From Acinetobacter sp. NIPH 298 (GTDB lineage: Bacteria > Pseudomonadota > Gammaproteobacteria > Pseudomonadales > Moraxellaceae), in contig NZ_KB850054.1 of NCBI RefSeq assembly GCF_000369505.1, positions 62,001 through 126,000 of the forward strand: 64,000 nucleotides of DNA, read 5' to 3'. This document shows positions 31,010 through 41,817 of the stretch, one piece after another; position 1 is the first letter of the stretch; the number at the start of each line of letters is the position of its first letter. The position numbers were made by a program, and so were the translations under genes. Below the pieces are notes generated by a model. That model ran no database searches and was not told the DNA's origin. It worked only from the letters and a program-made list of their open reading frames with translations.

Positions 31010-31196
31010 TGTTGAACAGCTAACGAAAAAAGAAGCAGTAAACACAAAGTAAAATAATAAATAGCCAAGCGAGGAAGCTGATACGAATTATATCTTAAAC
31101 ATAAGCACACTGAGCCTTTGCATACTGTAACAGAGCATGCGAATTTGCCCCATTTTGCTTTGCTATATTGAGGGCACTGCAAGAAAAGAGATAATG

Positions 31197-32221
<1,025 letters not shown>

Positions 32222-32351
32222 TTAGTAACCAAAAAACGTGTGCGTTATATTAGCACCGTCCACATAAAAAATAAGTATTTGATCTCGATTATTCGTGATA
32301 AAGCATGTCAGAATGGAAAATATTAAGATTAAATTGCTGATTCGAGTGACA

Positions 32352-32933
32352 ATGCCGCAATCTAGATTTGCTCAAGTTCGAGATGGAATATTACAAGGTG
32401 CAACGCAGATTGCGTCACCTAATTTTAATGCGCGTCCTGCTGAGACGGATATTCAACTGATTGTCATTCATAATATTAGCTTGCCGCCATCTCAATTTGG
32501 TGGGGGCTATATTCAACAATTCTTTCAGAATCAGCTGGATTGGTCGGTACATCCTTATTTTCAAACCATCGAAGGTATGCAAGTTTCAGCGCATCTGCTG
32601 ATTTTACGCACAGGTGAAGTGATTCAATTTGTCAATTTTAATGATCGCTCTTGGCATGCAGGTCGTTCTAGTTATTTAGCCCAACCAGAATGTAATGATT
32701 ATTCGATTGGCATTGAGCTAGAGGGTAGTGATGACTTGCCGTTTGAACCAGAACAGTATCAGGCACTGGTCGAAGTGGTGAACATACTGCGCCAAGCTTA
32801 TCCCAAAATCCAAAATCATCTTGCAGGTCATTCTGATATTGCGCCTAAACGTAAAACAGATCCCGGTTTACACTTTGATTGGTCGTTGTTCCGTCGTTTG
32901 CTAGCGATTCAGGCAATCTCTAAAAAAACATGA
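32352..32933 (+). CDS. ampD: 1,6-anhydro-N-acetylmuramyl-L-alanine amidase
   Basis: A 193-residue cytoplasmic zinc amidase that removes the stem peptide from anhydro-muropeptides during cell-wall recycling; loss derepresses ampC-type beta-lactamases in other bacteria. Zinc ligands are in LIVIHNISLP (first His), RSWHAGRSSY region and AGHSDIAPKRKTDPG (last His/Asp). ATG 32352 (MPQSRF) best fits the family length; in-frame starts upstream at 32295 and 32313 are less likely. With mupP, this window holds two steps of muropeptide recycling. Confidence 0.93.
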   Translation: MPQSRFAQVRDGILQGATQIASPNFNARPAETDIQLIVIHNISLPPSQFGGGYIQQFFQNQLDWSVHPYFQTIEGMQVSAHLLILRTGEVIQFVNFNDRSWHAGRSSYLAQPECNDYSIGIELEGSDDLPFEPEQYQALVEVVNILRQAYPKIQNHLAGHSDIAPKRKTDPGLHFDWSLFRRLLAIQAISKKT

Positions 32934-33015
32934 TCGAATTTATGATTTCACAACGAAATCTGTTTTTACTTTCATTACAATAACGCTTTTGAAATATAAG
33001 CCGTAGGTGAGTGCG

Positions 33016-34557
33016 ATGGCATTGTGGCGATCGACAGTAATTGTCAGTGCAATGACGATGTTATCCCGAGTTCTGGGATTGGTGCGTGATATCGTGCTGC
33101 TGAATGTATTTGGGGCGGGCAAAGATTTTGACACCTTTGTGGTTGCCTTTCGTATTCCCAACTTTTTTCGGCGCTTATTTGCTGAAGGGGCGTTTTCTCA
33201 AGCCTTTATTCCTGTTCTGACGGAATATAAAACCAGTCGCACCCATGCAGAAGTTCAAATTCTAATTAGTCGTGTTTTTGGTTGTTTGCTGACCGCAATG
33301 ACATTGCTTACCTTTGTGGCGATGGTTGCTGCACCTGTGATTATTTATATCTATGCGCCCGGTTTCCATAGTGATACTGAGAAGTTTAACCTTGCTGTTG
33401 ACCTATTTCGTCTAACCATCCCTTATCTGATGTTTATGTCACTGACGGCTTTTGCTAGCAGTATTCTAAATAGTTATGGTTCATTTGCTTCACCTGCATT
33501 TGCTCCAGTATTGTTGAATATTGCCATGATTGCAGGGGCGTGGTGGTTAACTCCCTATATGGCAGAGCCGATTATGGCGCTTGGATGGGCCGTGGTGGTC
33601 GCTGGTGTTTTGCAGCTTGCCATTCAAATTCCTGAACTCTGGAAGAAAAATTTACTGATTCCACCGAAAGTTGACTTTAAACACGAAGGTGTGAATCGTA
33701 TTTTAAAGTTAATGTTACCTGCTTTATTTGGTGTATCCGTTACGCAAATTAACTTATTGTTGAATACGATCTGGGCATCCTTTATGCAGGATGGTTCGGT
33801 GTCTTGGCTATATAGTGCAGAGCGTATGACTGAACTACCACTGGGATTGATTGGGGTGGCGATTGGGACGGTGATCTTGCCATCACTTTCAGCACGCCAT
33901 GCTGAACAAGATCAGAGTAAATTTCGAGGGATGTTGGATTGGGCGGCTAAAATCATCATGCTGGTCGGGATTCCAGCCAGTATTGCTTTATTTATGCTGT
34001 CCACACCGATTATTCAAGCGCTGTTCCAACGTGGTGAATTCACGCTAGAAGATACACAAATGACTGCTTTGGCCTTGCAGTGTATGAGTGCTGGTGTGAT
34101 CTCGTTTATGTTGATTAAGGTGTTTGCTCCTGGTTTTTATGCCCAGCAGGACACCAAAACACCAGTACGGGTCGGGTTAATCGCTGTGGCGACCAATGCG
34201 ATTTTAAACGTGATATTTATTGGTATCTTTAAGTTCAATGGTTGGCAAGCAGAGCATATGGCGCTGGCGATGGCTTCTTCAGGTTCAGCTTTGGTCAATG
34301 CAGGTCTGCTTTATTTCTATTTGCACAAACGCAATATCTATCGATTTGGCGCACATTGGAAAAAACTGGCATTCCAGTTTGCGGTGGCCAATCTGATTAT
34401 GATTATCGCGTTATGGTATGGTCTAACGTGGTATCAAAGTGATATTTCCCAATGGCTACGTGTTGCTGAAGTCACGGGTTTATGTGTGCTTGGTGTGGTG
34501 GCTTATGTTGTCGGATTATTGCTCACAGGCTTTAGACCGAGACATTTAAAGCATTGA
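33016..34557 (+). CDS. murJ: Lipid II flippase MurJ
   Basis: A 513-residue MOP-superfamily flippase with about 14 membrane helices that moves lipid II to the periplasm. The opening ALWRSTVIVSAMTMLSRVLG, then RDIVLLNVFGAGKDFDTFVV and FRRLFAEGAFSQAFIPV, is diagnostic and supplies the essential arginines of the central cavity. The ATG at 33016 has AGGTGA five bases upstream; a GTG at 33007 is less well placed. It follows ampD by about 80 bases. Confidence 0.96.
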   Translation: MALWRSTVIVSAMTMLSRVLGLVRDIVLLNVFGAGKDFDTFVVAFRIPNFFRRLFAEGAFSQAFIPVLTEYKTSRTHAEVQILISRVFGCLLTAMTLLTFVAMVAAPVIIYIYAPGFHSDTEKFNLAVDLFRLTIPYLMFMSLTAFASSILNSYGSFASPAFAPVLLNIAMIAGAWWLTPYMAEPIMALGWAVVVAGVLQLAIQIPELWKKNLLIPPKVDFKHEGVNRILKLMLPALFGVSVTQINLLLNTIWASFMQDGSVSWLYSAERMTELPLGLIGVAIGTVILPSLSARHAEQDQSKFRGMLDWAAKIIMLVGIPASIALFMLSTPIIQALFQRGEFTLEDTQMTALALQCMSAGVISFMLIKVFAPGFYAQQDTKTPVRVGLIAVATNAILNVIFIGIFKFNGWQAEHMALAMASSGSALVNAGLLYFYLHKRNIYRFGAHWKKLAFQFAVANLIMIIALWYGLTWYQSDISQWLRVAEVTGLCVLGVVAYVVGLLLTGFRPRHLKH

Positions 34558-34614
34558 ATTTGAACGTTGCCTCCTTTGAACTGCTGTTGTCGCAGCTCAA
34601 AGGGGGATTTTAAA

Positions 34615-35298
34615 TTATTTTATTTCCAGTAATTCAATATCAAAAATCAGGGTGCTATTTGGACCAATTCCATCACCAGCACCCACCTCACCATAGGCGA
34701 GATTGGCTGGGATAAAGAAACGGCTTTTACCACCGACCTTCATGGTTTGAACGCCTTCAGTCCAACCTGCGATTACTTGATTCAATTGAAACTCGACAGG
34801 ATGGTTGCGTGCGATCGAACTATCAAACACGGTCCCATCAAGTAAACGCCCTTCATAATTGACTTTAACCGTAGAGCTCGCTCTCGGTGATTTACCTTTT
34901 CCAGCTTGAAGCACTTGATACTGTAAGCCAGATTTTCTGGTCACGATATTGGCCTTTTTCGCATTTTCAGCGAGAAAGGCTTTTCCTGCGAGATCATTCT
35001 TTTGAGCGATCTCTTGAAATTCAACCAGTTGCTTTGCTTCTATACGTTTTTTATATTGATTAAGCACATTTGCCATGTCTTCATCAGTCAAAGATGCTGC
35101 TTTTCCCTGTGTCGCTTCTTTCAAGCCTTGCACGAATGCATTAATATCCAAATCTTTCAAGGTATTGGCATTGCCTTTACCCATCAAATAACCGTAACTA
35201 TAACCCAACTGCTCTTGTTGTGGGCTTTTTAAAGTAATCGGTGCTGCATAAGCAGTACCCATCACGGATGTCATTAAAATAAGACTTAATTTTTTCAT
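34615..35298 (-). CDS. fklB: FKBP-type peptidyl-prolyl isomerase with signal peptide (FklB/FkpA family)
   Basis: A 227-residue protein: signal peptide (MKKLSLILMTSVMGTAYAAP), an N-terminal dimerisation helix domain (about residues 25-125, SYGYLMGKGNANTLKDL...) and a C-terminal FKBP domain with [38 protein letters not shown] and ANLAYGEVGAGDGIGPNSTL. Predicted periplasmic folding helper. It lies 59 bases downstream of fkpA on the same strand, a tandem duplication at the left border of the Acinetobacter capsule locus. Confidence 0.92.
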   Translation of the reverse strand: MKKLSLILMTSVMGTAYAAPITLKSPQQEQLGYSYGYLMGKGNANTLKDLDINAFVQGLKEATQGKAASLTDEDMANVLNQYKKRIEAKQLVEFQEIAQKNDLAGKAFLAENAKKANIVTRKSGLQYQVLQAGKGKSPRASSTVKVNYEGRLLDGTVFDSSIARNHPVEFQLNQVIAGWTEGVQTMKVGGKSRFFIPANLAYGEVGAGDGIGPNSTLIFDIELLEIK

Positions 35299-35357
35299 TA
35301 TTTCTTCCAAAGTGCTTTTGCAAAAATAAGGGAGAGCACATGCTCTCCCTATATCTG

Positions 35358-36065
35358 TTATTTTACTGCGATGAGTTCGACATCAAAAACCAATGTACTA
35401 TTCGGTGGAATAGACCCTGGTACACCTTGTTCGCCGTAACCTAAGTTGCCAGGAATATAAAGTGTTGCCTTACCGCCTTCTTTCATTAATTGTAAGCCTT
35501 CGGTCCAGCCAGGAATGACTTGATTGAGCGGGAACTCGATTGGTTCACCACGATCATATGAACTATCAAACACAGTGCCATCGGTCAATTGACCTTTATA
35601 ATGAACTTTGACCACAGACGCAGCCGTTGGTTGTTTACCTGTTCCTGCTGTAATGATTTTATATTGCAACCCTGAGGCTGTGGTTTTCACGCCTGCTTTT
35701 TTCGAATTTTCAGCTAAGAAGGAGTTACCTGTTGCTTCTGCTTGCTGGGTTGCTTCGATTTGTTTTTGCTGTAATTCTTTTTGGAATTCTACATAAGCAG
35801 CTTGTAGTTCTTCTTCGGTGTAGGCCGCAGGTTTTTCTGCATGACCATCACGGAAGCCTGTGATGAAAGCCGCTGTTTCTAGTTCAGGCGGTGTTTGCTT
35901 GGCAACTTCATAACCTAAGGCATAACTGATTTTTGCGCCTGGCCCTGCATTTTTGTCTGCTTTTGTGCCAAGTTCAGTGGTAGGGTGTTGAGTTGCATAA
36001 TAAATCGGTATAAGGGCTGCTCCGCCTAAAACGGCTGCGACAATAACAGGTAAAGCTTTACTCAT
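35358..36065 (-). CDS. fkpA: FKBP-type peptidyl-prolyl isomerase FkpA
   Basis: A 235-residue membrane-anchored or periplasmic isomerase. The N-terminus ([20 protein letters not shown]) is one hydrophobic segment, followed by a helical dimerisation domain and an FKBP domain with [40 protein letters not shown] and [20 protein letters not shown]. In Acinetobacter fkpA is the conventional left boundary of the capsule locus, next to wzc. Confidence 0.94.
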   Translation of the reverse strand: MSKALPVIVAAVLGGAALIPIYYATQHPTTELGTKADKNAGPGAKISYALGYEVAKQTPPELETAAFITGFRDGHAEKPAAYTEEELQAAYVEFQKELQQKQIEATQQAEATGNSFLAENSKKAGVKTTASGLQYKIITAGTGKQPTAASVVKVHYKGQLTDGTVFDSSYDRGEPIEFPLNQVIPGWTEGLQLMKEGGKATLYIPGNLGYGEQGVPGSIPPNSTLVFDVELIAVK

Positions 36066-36214
36066 GAGATGTCCAAAGGTGAGATTTTAGTAAAAAATAT
36101 GGCACTGATCTTAGCATGTCTACGCTTCAGCATTGAATAACTGATCTGAAAAATGCGTGTATTTTTTATAGGGTTTATGTTTATTCGGTTTTATTATATT
36201 TTTAAAATAAGTAT

Positions 36215-36246
36215 AAAAAAGCCAGATCATACGATCTGGCTTTTTT
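36215..36246 (-). terminator. Bidirectional terminator after wzc
   Basis: A6 GCCAGATC ATAC GATCTGGC T6: a perfect symmetrical hairpin 19 bases past the wzc stop, ending the wza-wzb-wzc transcript before fkpA. Confidence 0.95.
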
Positions 36247-36265
36247 GCTCATGTTTGCAGCTTAA

Positions 36266-38455
36266 TTAATCATCTTTCTGTGCTTTGTAAGCATACGCAT
36301 AGTTATATCCATAGCCATAGCCATATCCAGCACTTGCACGTTGAATATCATTCAGAATAAAGCCATTCACTTTAACGCCAGCTTGCTCAAAGCGATTTAA
36401 GCTCAGTTCAAGCTCTTTCATTTGTGATTTAGCATAACGAGCAACCAGTAAAGTGACGCCAACATATTGCGAAATGATAATACCATCAGTCACTGCCAAA
36501 ATAGGCGGCGTATCAATAATGATATGGTCATATTCAGAACTGAGTTTTTCGAGTAAAGCTTTAAATTGCTCAGAACCTAAAATTTCAGAAGGATTTGTTG
36601 GGTTTTTCCCTCGCGTAATCATACTTAAACCAGCGACTTCAGTTTCATGAATCACTTGACCTAGCTCAGCTTGGCTACTCAGCACCTCAGATAAGCCTGG
36701 TTTCACATCTAGATTAAAGTATTTATGTAGATAGCCGCGACGTAGATCCGCATCAATCAATAAAACCTTTTTATTGCTTTGGGCAAAGATGGTTGCAAGG
36801 TTGGTGGAAATAAATGATTTACCGACTTCTGGCGATGGACCAGCGATCATAATGATATTATTTTTTGCATTACTCAGTGCAAAATGTATCGCGGTACGAA
36901 TACTGCGTAAGCTTTCAATCGCAATATCATCACTGTTTTTAACCGCAAGAATAGGGATATTCTTCTTCTTCTTCAGAATACTCATGCGCGTTTCTTGCAC
37001 TGGCGAACGAGGTACAGTCGCATAGACTGGTAGATCAAGCTCGCGTTCGATCTGACTTGAGTCTTTAATTCCTGTACGGAGCATATTGCGCAATAGAGCA
37101 AATAACGTACCGAGGAAGCCACCGAGGAAAACTGCAAGAATAAGAATGCGGAGTTTCTTTGGTTTAATCGGTTCAACAGGTTCAATAGCAGTATCAACAA
37201 TACGGACATTGCCGATTTCACCAGCTTTTGCAATTCTTAGCTGTTGATAAGAGTTCAAAAGCGCAGTATAGAGCTGCGTTTTCACCTCAACTTCACGATA
37301 CAGTTGCAGATAACGTCTTTGTAAATCAGGCAATTGTTTTAATGTACTATTGAGCTCACCAATCATTTTATTTAATGATGCAATCTGAGCATTAATCTCA
37401 CGCATTGCAGGGTGTTCAGCAGTATATTTTGCAGCGATATCTGCCTGTTGCTGCTGTAACTCAATTTTTTTCGTTTCTAAGGTAATACTTTGAGTGAGGT
37501 ATAACTCTGACTCTTTGGTGACGTCAACGGTATTGTATTGTTGGCGGAATTTATTGAACTCTCTTTCAGCCACATCAAGTTGTTGTTTTAACTCTGGGAG
37601 TTGTTCATCAAGAAATTTCAAGGTTTGGGCGGTTTCTGCAGATTTGCGTGCCACATTTTGTGCGCTATAAGCAGATAGGATTGCATTGAGTACTTTTGTA
37701 ATGTGTTCTTTGTCTTGGCCTTGATAACTAAGACCCAATATACCAGTCAACTTGCCTTTTTCAGCAACAGAATAATTTGCACTGATGGCGCTAACAGCAG
37801 TTGGTAAAGATCGCTTACGGATTAAATAATCGTTAGTGAATTGATCTTTTGAAAAAATACTAACTTTCCAAATGCCATATCTGTTTGACAGTTGATTGAT
37901 CTGATTTAACGGTGCAGCAAGTAAAATCTCATCAGTTTTGCTATCTATTAATTGGAATTTCCCTTCGTTTAAGTTTAGACGGAGAGTTTTATCGAGGAAG
38001 TTTTGTGGTACCTCAAACTGACGAAATTGAAGAGATTTTTCAGCGTCATGAAAAATCACAGCTTTAGGTGTGTACTCCGTGGCATAACTGGGTTTGCCTA
38101 ATAAACGCTGAGCAAATGTATCGTCAGCACTGGAAATACTTAAATCAAGATGCATTGCCTCAATTACTGAACCTAACACTAAGCGTGATTTTAATATTTC
38201 GATCTCAGATTGAGCCGGGGATTTTTGATCCACCATTTGTGAAAGATCACCTAATAGTGCGGCAGAAGCACCTTTACTACTTTCAACCTGTACTAGGGCA
38301 TCAACAGCATATGTATTTGGTGTTGTGCGCAGATACAATAATGCACATACAAGACTTAGAATGACGCATAACGCGATAAGCTTCCATTGCGCGAGCAAGG
38401 AGAAGAAAAGTTCTTTTAGGTCAATTGTATCTTCAGTATTGATATTTTGGCTCAT
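36266..38455 (-). CDS. wzc: Capsule tyrosine-protein kinase / polysaccharide co-polymerase
   Basis: A 729-residue inner-membrane PCP-2a protein controlling capsule chain length and export. An N-terminal Wzz domain follows IDLKELFFSLLAQW and the first membrane span; a long periplasmic coiled coil covers about residues 250-420; the second span is near residue 440. The BY-kinase domain has Walker A AGPSPEVGKSFISTNLA, Walker A' VLLIDADLRRGYLHKYF and Walker B HIIIDTPPILAVTDG. The C-terminal tail (GYGYGYGYNYAYAY) is the tyrosine cluster that autophosphorylates. The start at ATG 38455 avoids overlap with wzb. Dephosphorylated by the adjacent Wzb. Confidence 0.96.
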   Translation of the reverse strand: MSQNINTEDTIDLKELFFSLLAQWKLIALCVILSLVCALLYLRTTPNTYAVDALVQVESSKGASAALLGDLSQMVDQKSPAQSEIEILKSRLVLGSVIEAMHLDLSISSADDTFAQRLLGKPSYATEYTPKAVIFHDAEKSLQFRQFEVPQNFLDKTLRLNLNEGKFQLIDSKTDEILLAAPLNQINQLSNRYGIWKVSIFSKDQFTNDYLIRKRSLPTAVSAISANYSVAEKGKLTGILGLSYQGQDKEHITKVLNAILSAYSAQNVARKSAETAQTLKFLDEQLPELKQQLDVAEREFNKFRQQYNTVDVTKESELYLTQSITLETKKIELQQQQADIAAKYTAEHPAMREINAQIASLNKMIGELNSTLKQLPDLQRRYLQLYREVEVKTQLYTALLNSYQQLRIAKAGEIGNVRIVDTAIEPVEPIKPKKLRILILAVFLGGFLGTLFALLRNMLRTGIKDSSQIERELDLPVYATVPRSPVQETRMSILKKKKNIPILAVKNSDDIAIESLRSIRTAIHFALSNAKNNIIMIAGPSPEVGKSFISTNLATIFAQSNKKVLLIDADLRRGYLHKYFNLDVKPGLSEVLSSQAELGQVIHETEVAGLSMITRGKNPTNPSEILGSEQFKALLEKLSSEYDHIIIDTPPILAVTDGIIISQYVGVTLLVARYAKSQMKELELSLNRFEQAGVKVNGFILNDIQRASAGYGYGYGYNYAYAYKAQKDD

Positions 38456-38472
38456 AATCTTAAATCTAAAAG

Positions 38473-38901
38473 TTAAATGTAATTTTTCCAATCAGTCACA
38501 CACTGCTGAATCAGCTGGCATGTACTATCAAAAAAAGCTTGATCGTGTTGATAGGGATCTGACACATTTTTATTTTGCCAATGTCCGAGGCGAAAGACTT
38601 TACCTTTAGCAAATGGCCAAGTTTGCTCAATATGTTTTTGCTGATTCTGACTCATGACTAACACTAAATCCGCTTTTTTAAGATGTTCAGCCGTGAGTTT
38701 TTTGGCGATATGCGCACTCATATCAATATTGAGTGCGTGCATACAGTGTTTAGCTTTTTCATCTGCCGGATGGCCAGTTAATCCAGAGATACCCGCAGAC
38801 TCAATATAGAGTTGAGGGTGAGCTTGTTTGAGCAAATACTCTGCCATTGGACTGCGACAGATATTTCCAACACAAACAATTAAGATATTTTTAATCTGCA
38901 T
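38473..38901 (-). CDS. wzb: Low-molecular-weight protein-tyrosine phosphatase
   Basis: A 142-residue cytoplasmic phosphatase acting on the Wzc tyrosine tail. The P-loop is CVGNICRSPMAEYLL (CX5R) near residues 10-24, and the general-acid loop is VSDPYQHDQAFFD. Its ATG shares one base with the wza stop (TAATG), so the two are translationally coupled. Confidence 0.95.
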   Translation of the reverse strand: MQIKNILIVCVGNICRSPMAEYLLKQAHPQLYIESAGISGLTGHPADEKAKHCMHALNIDMSAHIAKKLTAEHLKKADLVLVMSQNQQKHIEQTWPFAKGKVFRLGHWQNKNVSDPYQHDQAFFDSTCQLIQQCVTDWKNYI

Positions 38902-40001
38902 TAGTTGCCCAAACGATCAATATTATATAACGCATTAGAAAAAGGAATGACTTGATTGACGATACGTTGCCAACGTGTCAAACCTGTTGCATCGACATAC
39001 ACAATATCATTGCTACGCAACCTAAACTGGTTAGCCAAGCCAAAATCACCCAAGCTCATTAAGTTCATATGATAGAGTGCAGTACTACGATCATTTGGAT
39101 TGCTTCTGAGTACATAGATACGGCTGGCGCTGGCAGAATTTGGGTTAATTCCTAAGCTTTCACCTAAGGCATCGCTCAGTGTCATACCTTGATCCCGCAT
39201 CGGCAAGGCTTGGTTTTTACCTGATTCACCCATAATATAAACTTTTTGATTTTCTCTGGTGCTGACATAAATGGTGTCATTGGGCTGAACCAAAAGTTTA
39301 TGTAATGAATAGCCTGTTTTTTCAAGCTCTATAGTGTTGAGATCATAGGTTTGACCATTGCGAATCAATTGGATATAGGTATTTGCACCTTGATCATTGA
39401 TACCACCAGCCATACCCAGTGCTGTATAAATACTGGTTGGTTGGTCATTTAAATAGAATTGTCCACCTCTAAGTACACTACCCTGTACCGAATAGCGCTG
39501 TCCTTGGTATGACAAGACACGAACAATAACATCAGGCGTTTTTACATACCGCGCAAACTGGCCACGTAGCTCGGTATTGAGTTGAGTCAAACTCTTTCCA
39601 GCGGCTTTATAGCGTCCAACTAAAGGCAGTTGAATATAACCGCTCGCATCAATTGGGTAGCCCAAAGCCTGAACAGCTTGTTCGTTGTTGACCGATGTGG
39701 TCGGTGGAGTAATTTCTGGGTATGCCCAGAGCTGAATAGAAAGTACATCACCTGCACTTAAACGATAGCCTGTTTGTTGTTTTTGAAATAAAGCTATGTA
39801 GTCGTGTTGGTAGTCGACTTGCGCTGGTTGCAGTGCAGCTAAGTTATCTTGCTCGATTTTGATGACGTTAACTGTAGCACCTAAGCCAGTGGTATATACA
39901 CCCTCAGTCGGAATGTCATGCGTTTGCAAACCTGAGGTAACAGCACAACTTGCAGCAGCAATACTAATGGTAAGAATAGAAAAAAGCTGATAGTACTTCA
40001 C
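38901..40001 (-). CDS. wza: Outer-membrane capsule export lipoprotein
   Basis: A 366-residue outer-membrane polysaccharide exporter of the Wza/OMA family. The lipoprotein signal ends in AASC (cysteine near residue 19). Conserved parts are the polysaccharide-export domain GYRLSAGDVLSIQLWAYPEI, SLINB-type domains with YIQLPLVGRYKAAGKSLTQL and VYIMGESGKNQALPMRDQGM, and a C-terminal amphipathic helix. I prefer the GTG at 40001 because AAGGG lies about six bases upstream; an ATG at 40016 would add five residues but lacks a ribosome site. Confidence 0.93.
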   Translation of the reverse strand: MKYYQLFSILTISIAAASCAVTSGLQTHDIPTEGVYTTGLGATVNVIKIEQDNLAALQPAQVDYQHDYIALFQKQQTGYRLSAGDVLSIQLWAYPEITPPTTSVNNEQAVQALGYPIDASGYIQLPLVGRYKAAGKSLTQLNTELRGQFARYVKTPDVIVRVLSYQGQRYSVQGSVLRGGQFYLNDQPTSIYTALGMAGGINDQGANTYIQLIRNGQTYDLNTIELEKTGYSLHKLLVQPNDTIYVSTRENQKVYIMGESGKNQALPMRDQGMTLSDALGESLGINPNSASASRIYVLRSNPNDRSTALYHMNLMSLGDFGLANQFRLRSNDIVYVDATGLTRWQRIVNQVIPFSNALYNIDRLGN

Positions 40002-40016
40002 ACACGACCCTTGCAT

Positions 40017-40487
40017 TATTTATATCTAATTAATATCAGTTGCCAAAAACGGATTCGTCTTGAGGCCCAGAATTTGTCCAATTCTAGCTGAAAAGTAGCA
40101 AAAAAGCATTGAGAAATATAGGGGCTTTGTATGTTTAGTATTTCTAAAAAAGAAATCCACATAAGTAGGCTTTCGATTAAAATGTGAACCAGTACGCAGC
40201 TTGTTAACACATTCATACAATTGAAATGTGGCTGTTATAAATATTCTGATATAGTACCCGCAATTTTTTAGTGACTTTTTACATCAGCTAGACTTAAATC
40301 ATCGGAAAGATAGGGGCTATTATCATATTAGCAAGTTAAGGGAATTTTAGATGTTTATAGTTCTTTAACAGTGGCGATCAGGTCTGAATCTTTGTTTGTG
40401 GAAATATTTCGAAAGAATAGAGCACTTTAAGTCAATACAGTGAGAATAAACTTCAGCGACTCTAGTGTATTCGTAGGAATTAGGAAA
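40017..40487. other. Divergent promoter region of the capsule locus
   Basis: About 470 bases between wza (leftward) and the rightward K cluster. The sequence is AT-rich. No JUMPstart/ops element (GGCGGTAG) was found, consistent with Acinetobacter not using RfaH-ops here. I could not choose a convincing -35/-10 pair for either direction. Confidence 0.45.
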
Positions 40488-40538
40488 ATGCAATTCAATC
40501 TTGAAGTTAGAAAAAACAAATGCTGGTTTCAAAGATGA
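40488..40538 (+). CDS. Putative 16-residue leader peptide coupled to wzx
   Basis: ATG at 40488 has AGGA nine bases upstream, and the frame reads MQFNLEVRKNKCWFQR before a TGA. That TGA overlaps an ATG (ATGA at 40535-40538) in the wzx frame, giving wzx a start that fits known flippase N-termini. This is a possible translational-coupling or leader-peptide device; it may also be accidental. Confidence 0.4.
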   Translation: MQFNLEVRKNKCWFQR

Positions 40539-41785
40539 CTTTTGATAGAAAAATATTTTCTAACACAGCATGGATGGTGTTGGAAAAGTTCCTAGGTATC
40601 TTCGGTTTGATATTCGTTAATGCGTATATGGCTAGATATATCGGACCTGAAAACTTTGGAAAACTGGCTTTTGTAGCGTCTATCTTTGTATTTGTACAAA
40701 CGGTTGCATGGTTCGGTGCACAAAATGTTCTATTCAAACGGTTAAGTGAGAATGTGGATTCGGGGCTCAGACTAGCATTGGCATCTCAGATCCTTCGGCG
40801 TTCTTTATACTTTATTACCTCTTTTTTTGCCTTAAGTTATTTGTGGTTCTTCTCCGATACTTTAACCTTTATTTTTGGCTTAGGTAATTTTGTTGCAAGT
40901 TATTTTATTATCAGTGATATTTTTACTATACATAATAATAGCCAGTTGAATTCATTTGTTAATGCCTTAACTAATATATTGGGTCTTGGTGCAGCACTAC
41001 TCTTGAGGTTTGTTTTGGTTTTTGTAGAAGCAGAAGCCTATACAATGATTTTTCCAATTATACTATTAGCATTAATACCATATGCAACTAGAAAAATGTA
41101 TTTTCATAATAAAAACAAAAAAATTAAGAATATAAAAAATAAACGTCGTTATAATAAATATATGTTTTTTACAGGTGGGAGCTTGGTGCTTTCTACTCTA
41201 TCAATTGCGTTATATACCCAAATTTCAAATATATTTTTAGCAAAGTTTTCATCGTTTGCTGATTTAGGTATTTATAATGTTGCTTTAGTATTGGGGGGGG
41301 CATGGGGGTTTGTAAATATTGCCTTGATTACAAGTTATTTTTCGAGGATTTACACTACAAAGAATGATGTCGATGAGTTGCAATATTTAAGACAAATTCA
41401 TGGCTTAATTTTAGGTTTATCGTTTATTGTACTTTTGGCTGTCATTTTTCTTGGTGCTTGGTTCATTGAAATGCTATATGGTGTAGCTTTCATTGAAGCC
41501 GCTAAATTATTGCCATTTATTGTTATCGCAACGATGCTCTCTGCCTTTGGTACGATTGGTTATCGGTATATGATTAAATTCAATGGTTATAGTTACTTAT
41601 CTATAAAAATGTTATTGGTCAGCGTGGTTAGTATTCCCTTGTCATTCAGTTTAATTAAATACCATAGCGCGATGGGTGCTGCAATTTGCTTTGTATTGGT
41701 CGAGCTAATCTCTTTGACTGTAGCGAATTATTTTTTTAAGAATGGATTAATATTAAAAATGCACTTAAAGATGATTTTTAAATAA
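40535..41785 (+). CDS. wzx: Capsule repeat-unit flippase
   Basis: A MOP-superfamily membrane protein of 416 residues (from ATG 40535) with about 12 hydrophobic segments; it flips the lipid-linked K unit across the inner membrane. The start FSNTAWMVLEKFLGIFGLIF and YMARYIGPENFGKLAFV are typical Wzx features. An alternative ATG at 40520 lacks a ribosome site. The gene contains an uninterrupted run of eight G at 41293-41300, unusual in such AT-rich DNA and a possible slippage site. First gene of the rightward K cluster. Confidence 0.88.
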   Translation: MTFDRKIFSNTAWMVLEKFLGIFGLIFVNAYMARYIGPENFGKLAFVASIFVFVQTVAWFGAQNVLFKRLSENVDSGLRLALASQILRRSLYFITSFFALSYLWFFSDTLTFIFGLGNFVASYFIISDIFTIHNNSQLNSFVNALTNILGLGAALLLRFVLVFVEAEAYTMIFPIILLALIPYATRKMYFHNKNKKIKNIKNKRRYNKYMFFTGGSLVLSTLSIALYTQISNIFLAKFSSFADLGIYNVALVLGGAWGFVNIALITSYFSRIYTTKNDVDELQYLRQIHGLILGLSFIVLLAVIFLGAWFIEMLYGVAFIEAAKLLPFIVIATMLSAFGTIGYRYMIKFNGYSYLSIKMLLVSVVSIPLSFSLIKYHSAMGAAICFVLVELISLTVANYFFKNGLILKMHLKMIFK

Positions 41786-41817
41786 ATCGCTAAAAGGGTA
41801 TTGCTTGGAGTTGGTGT

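Noticed and set aside
40017..40487. Looked for a JUMPstart/ops element (GGCGGTAG) before the capsule cluster
   Set aside because: Not found in either orientation.
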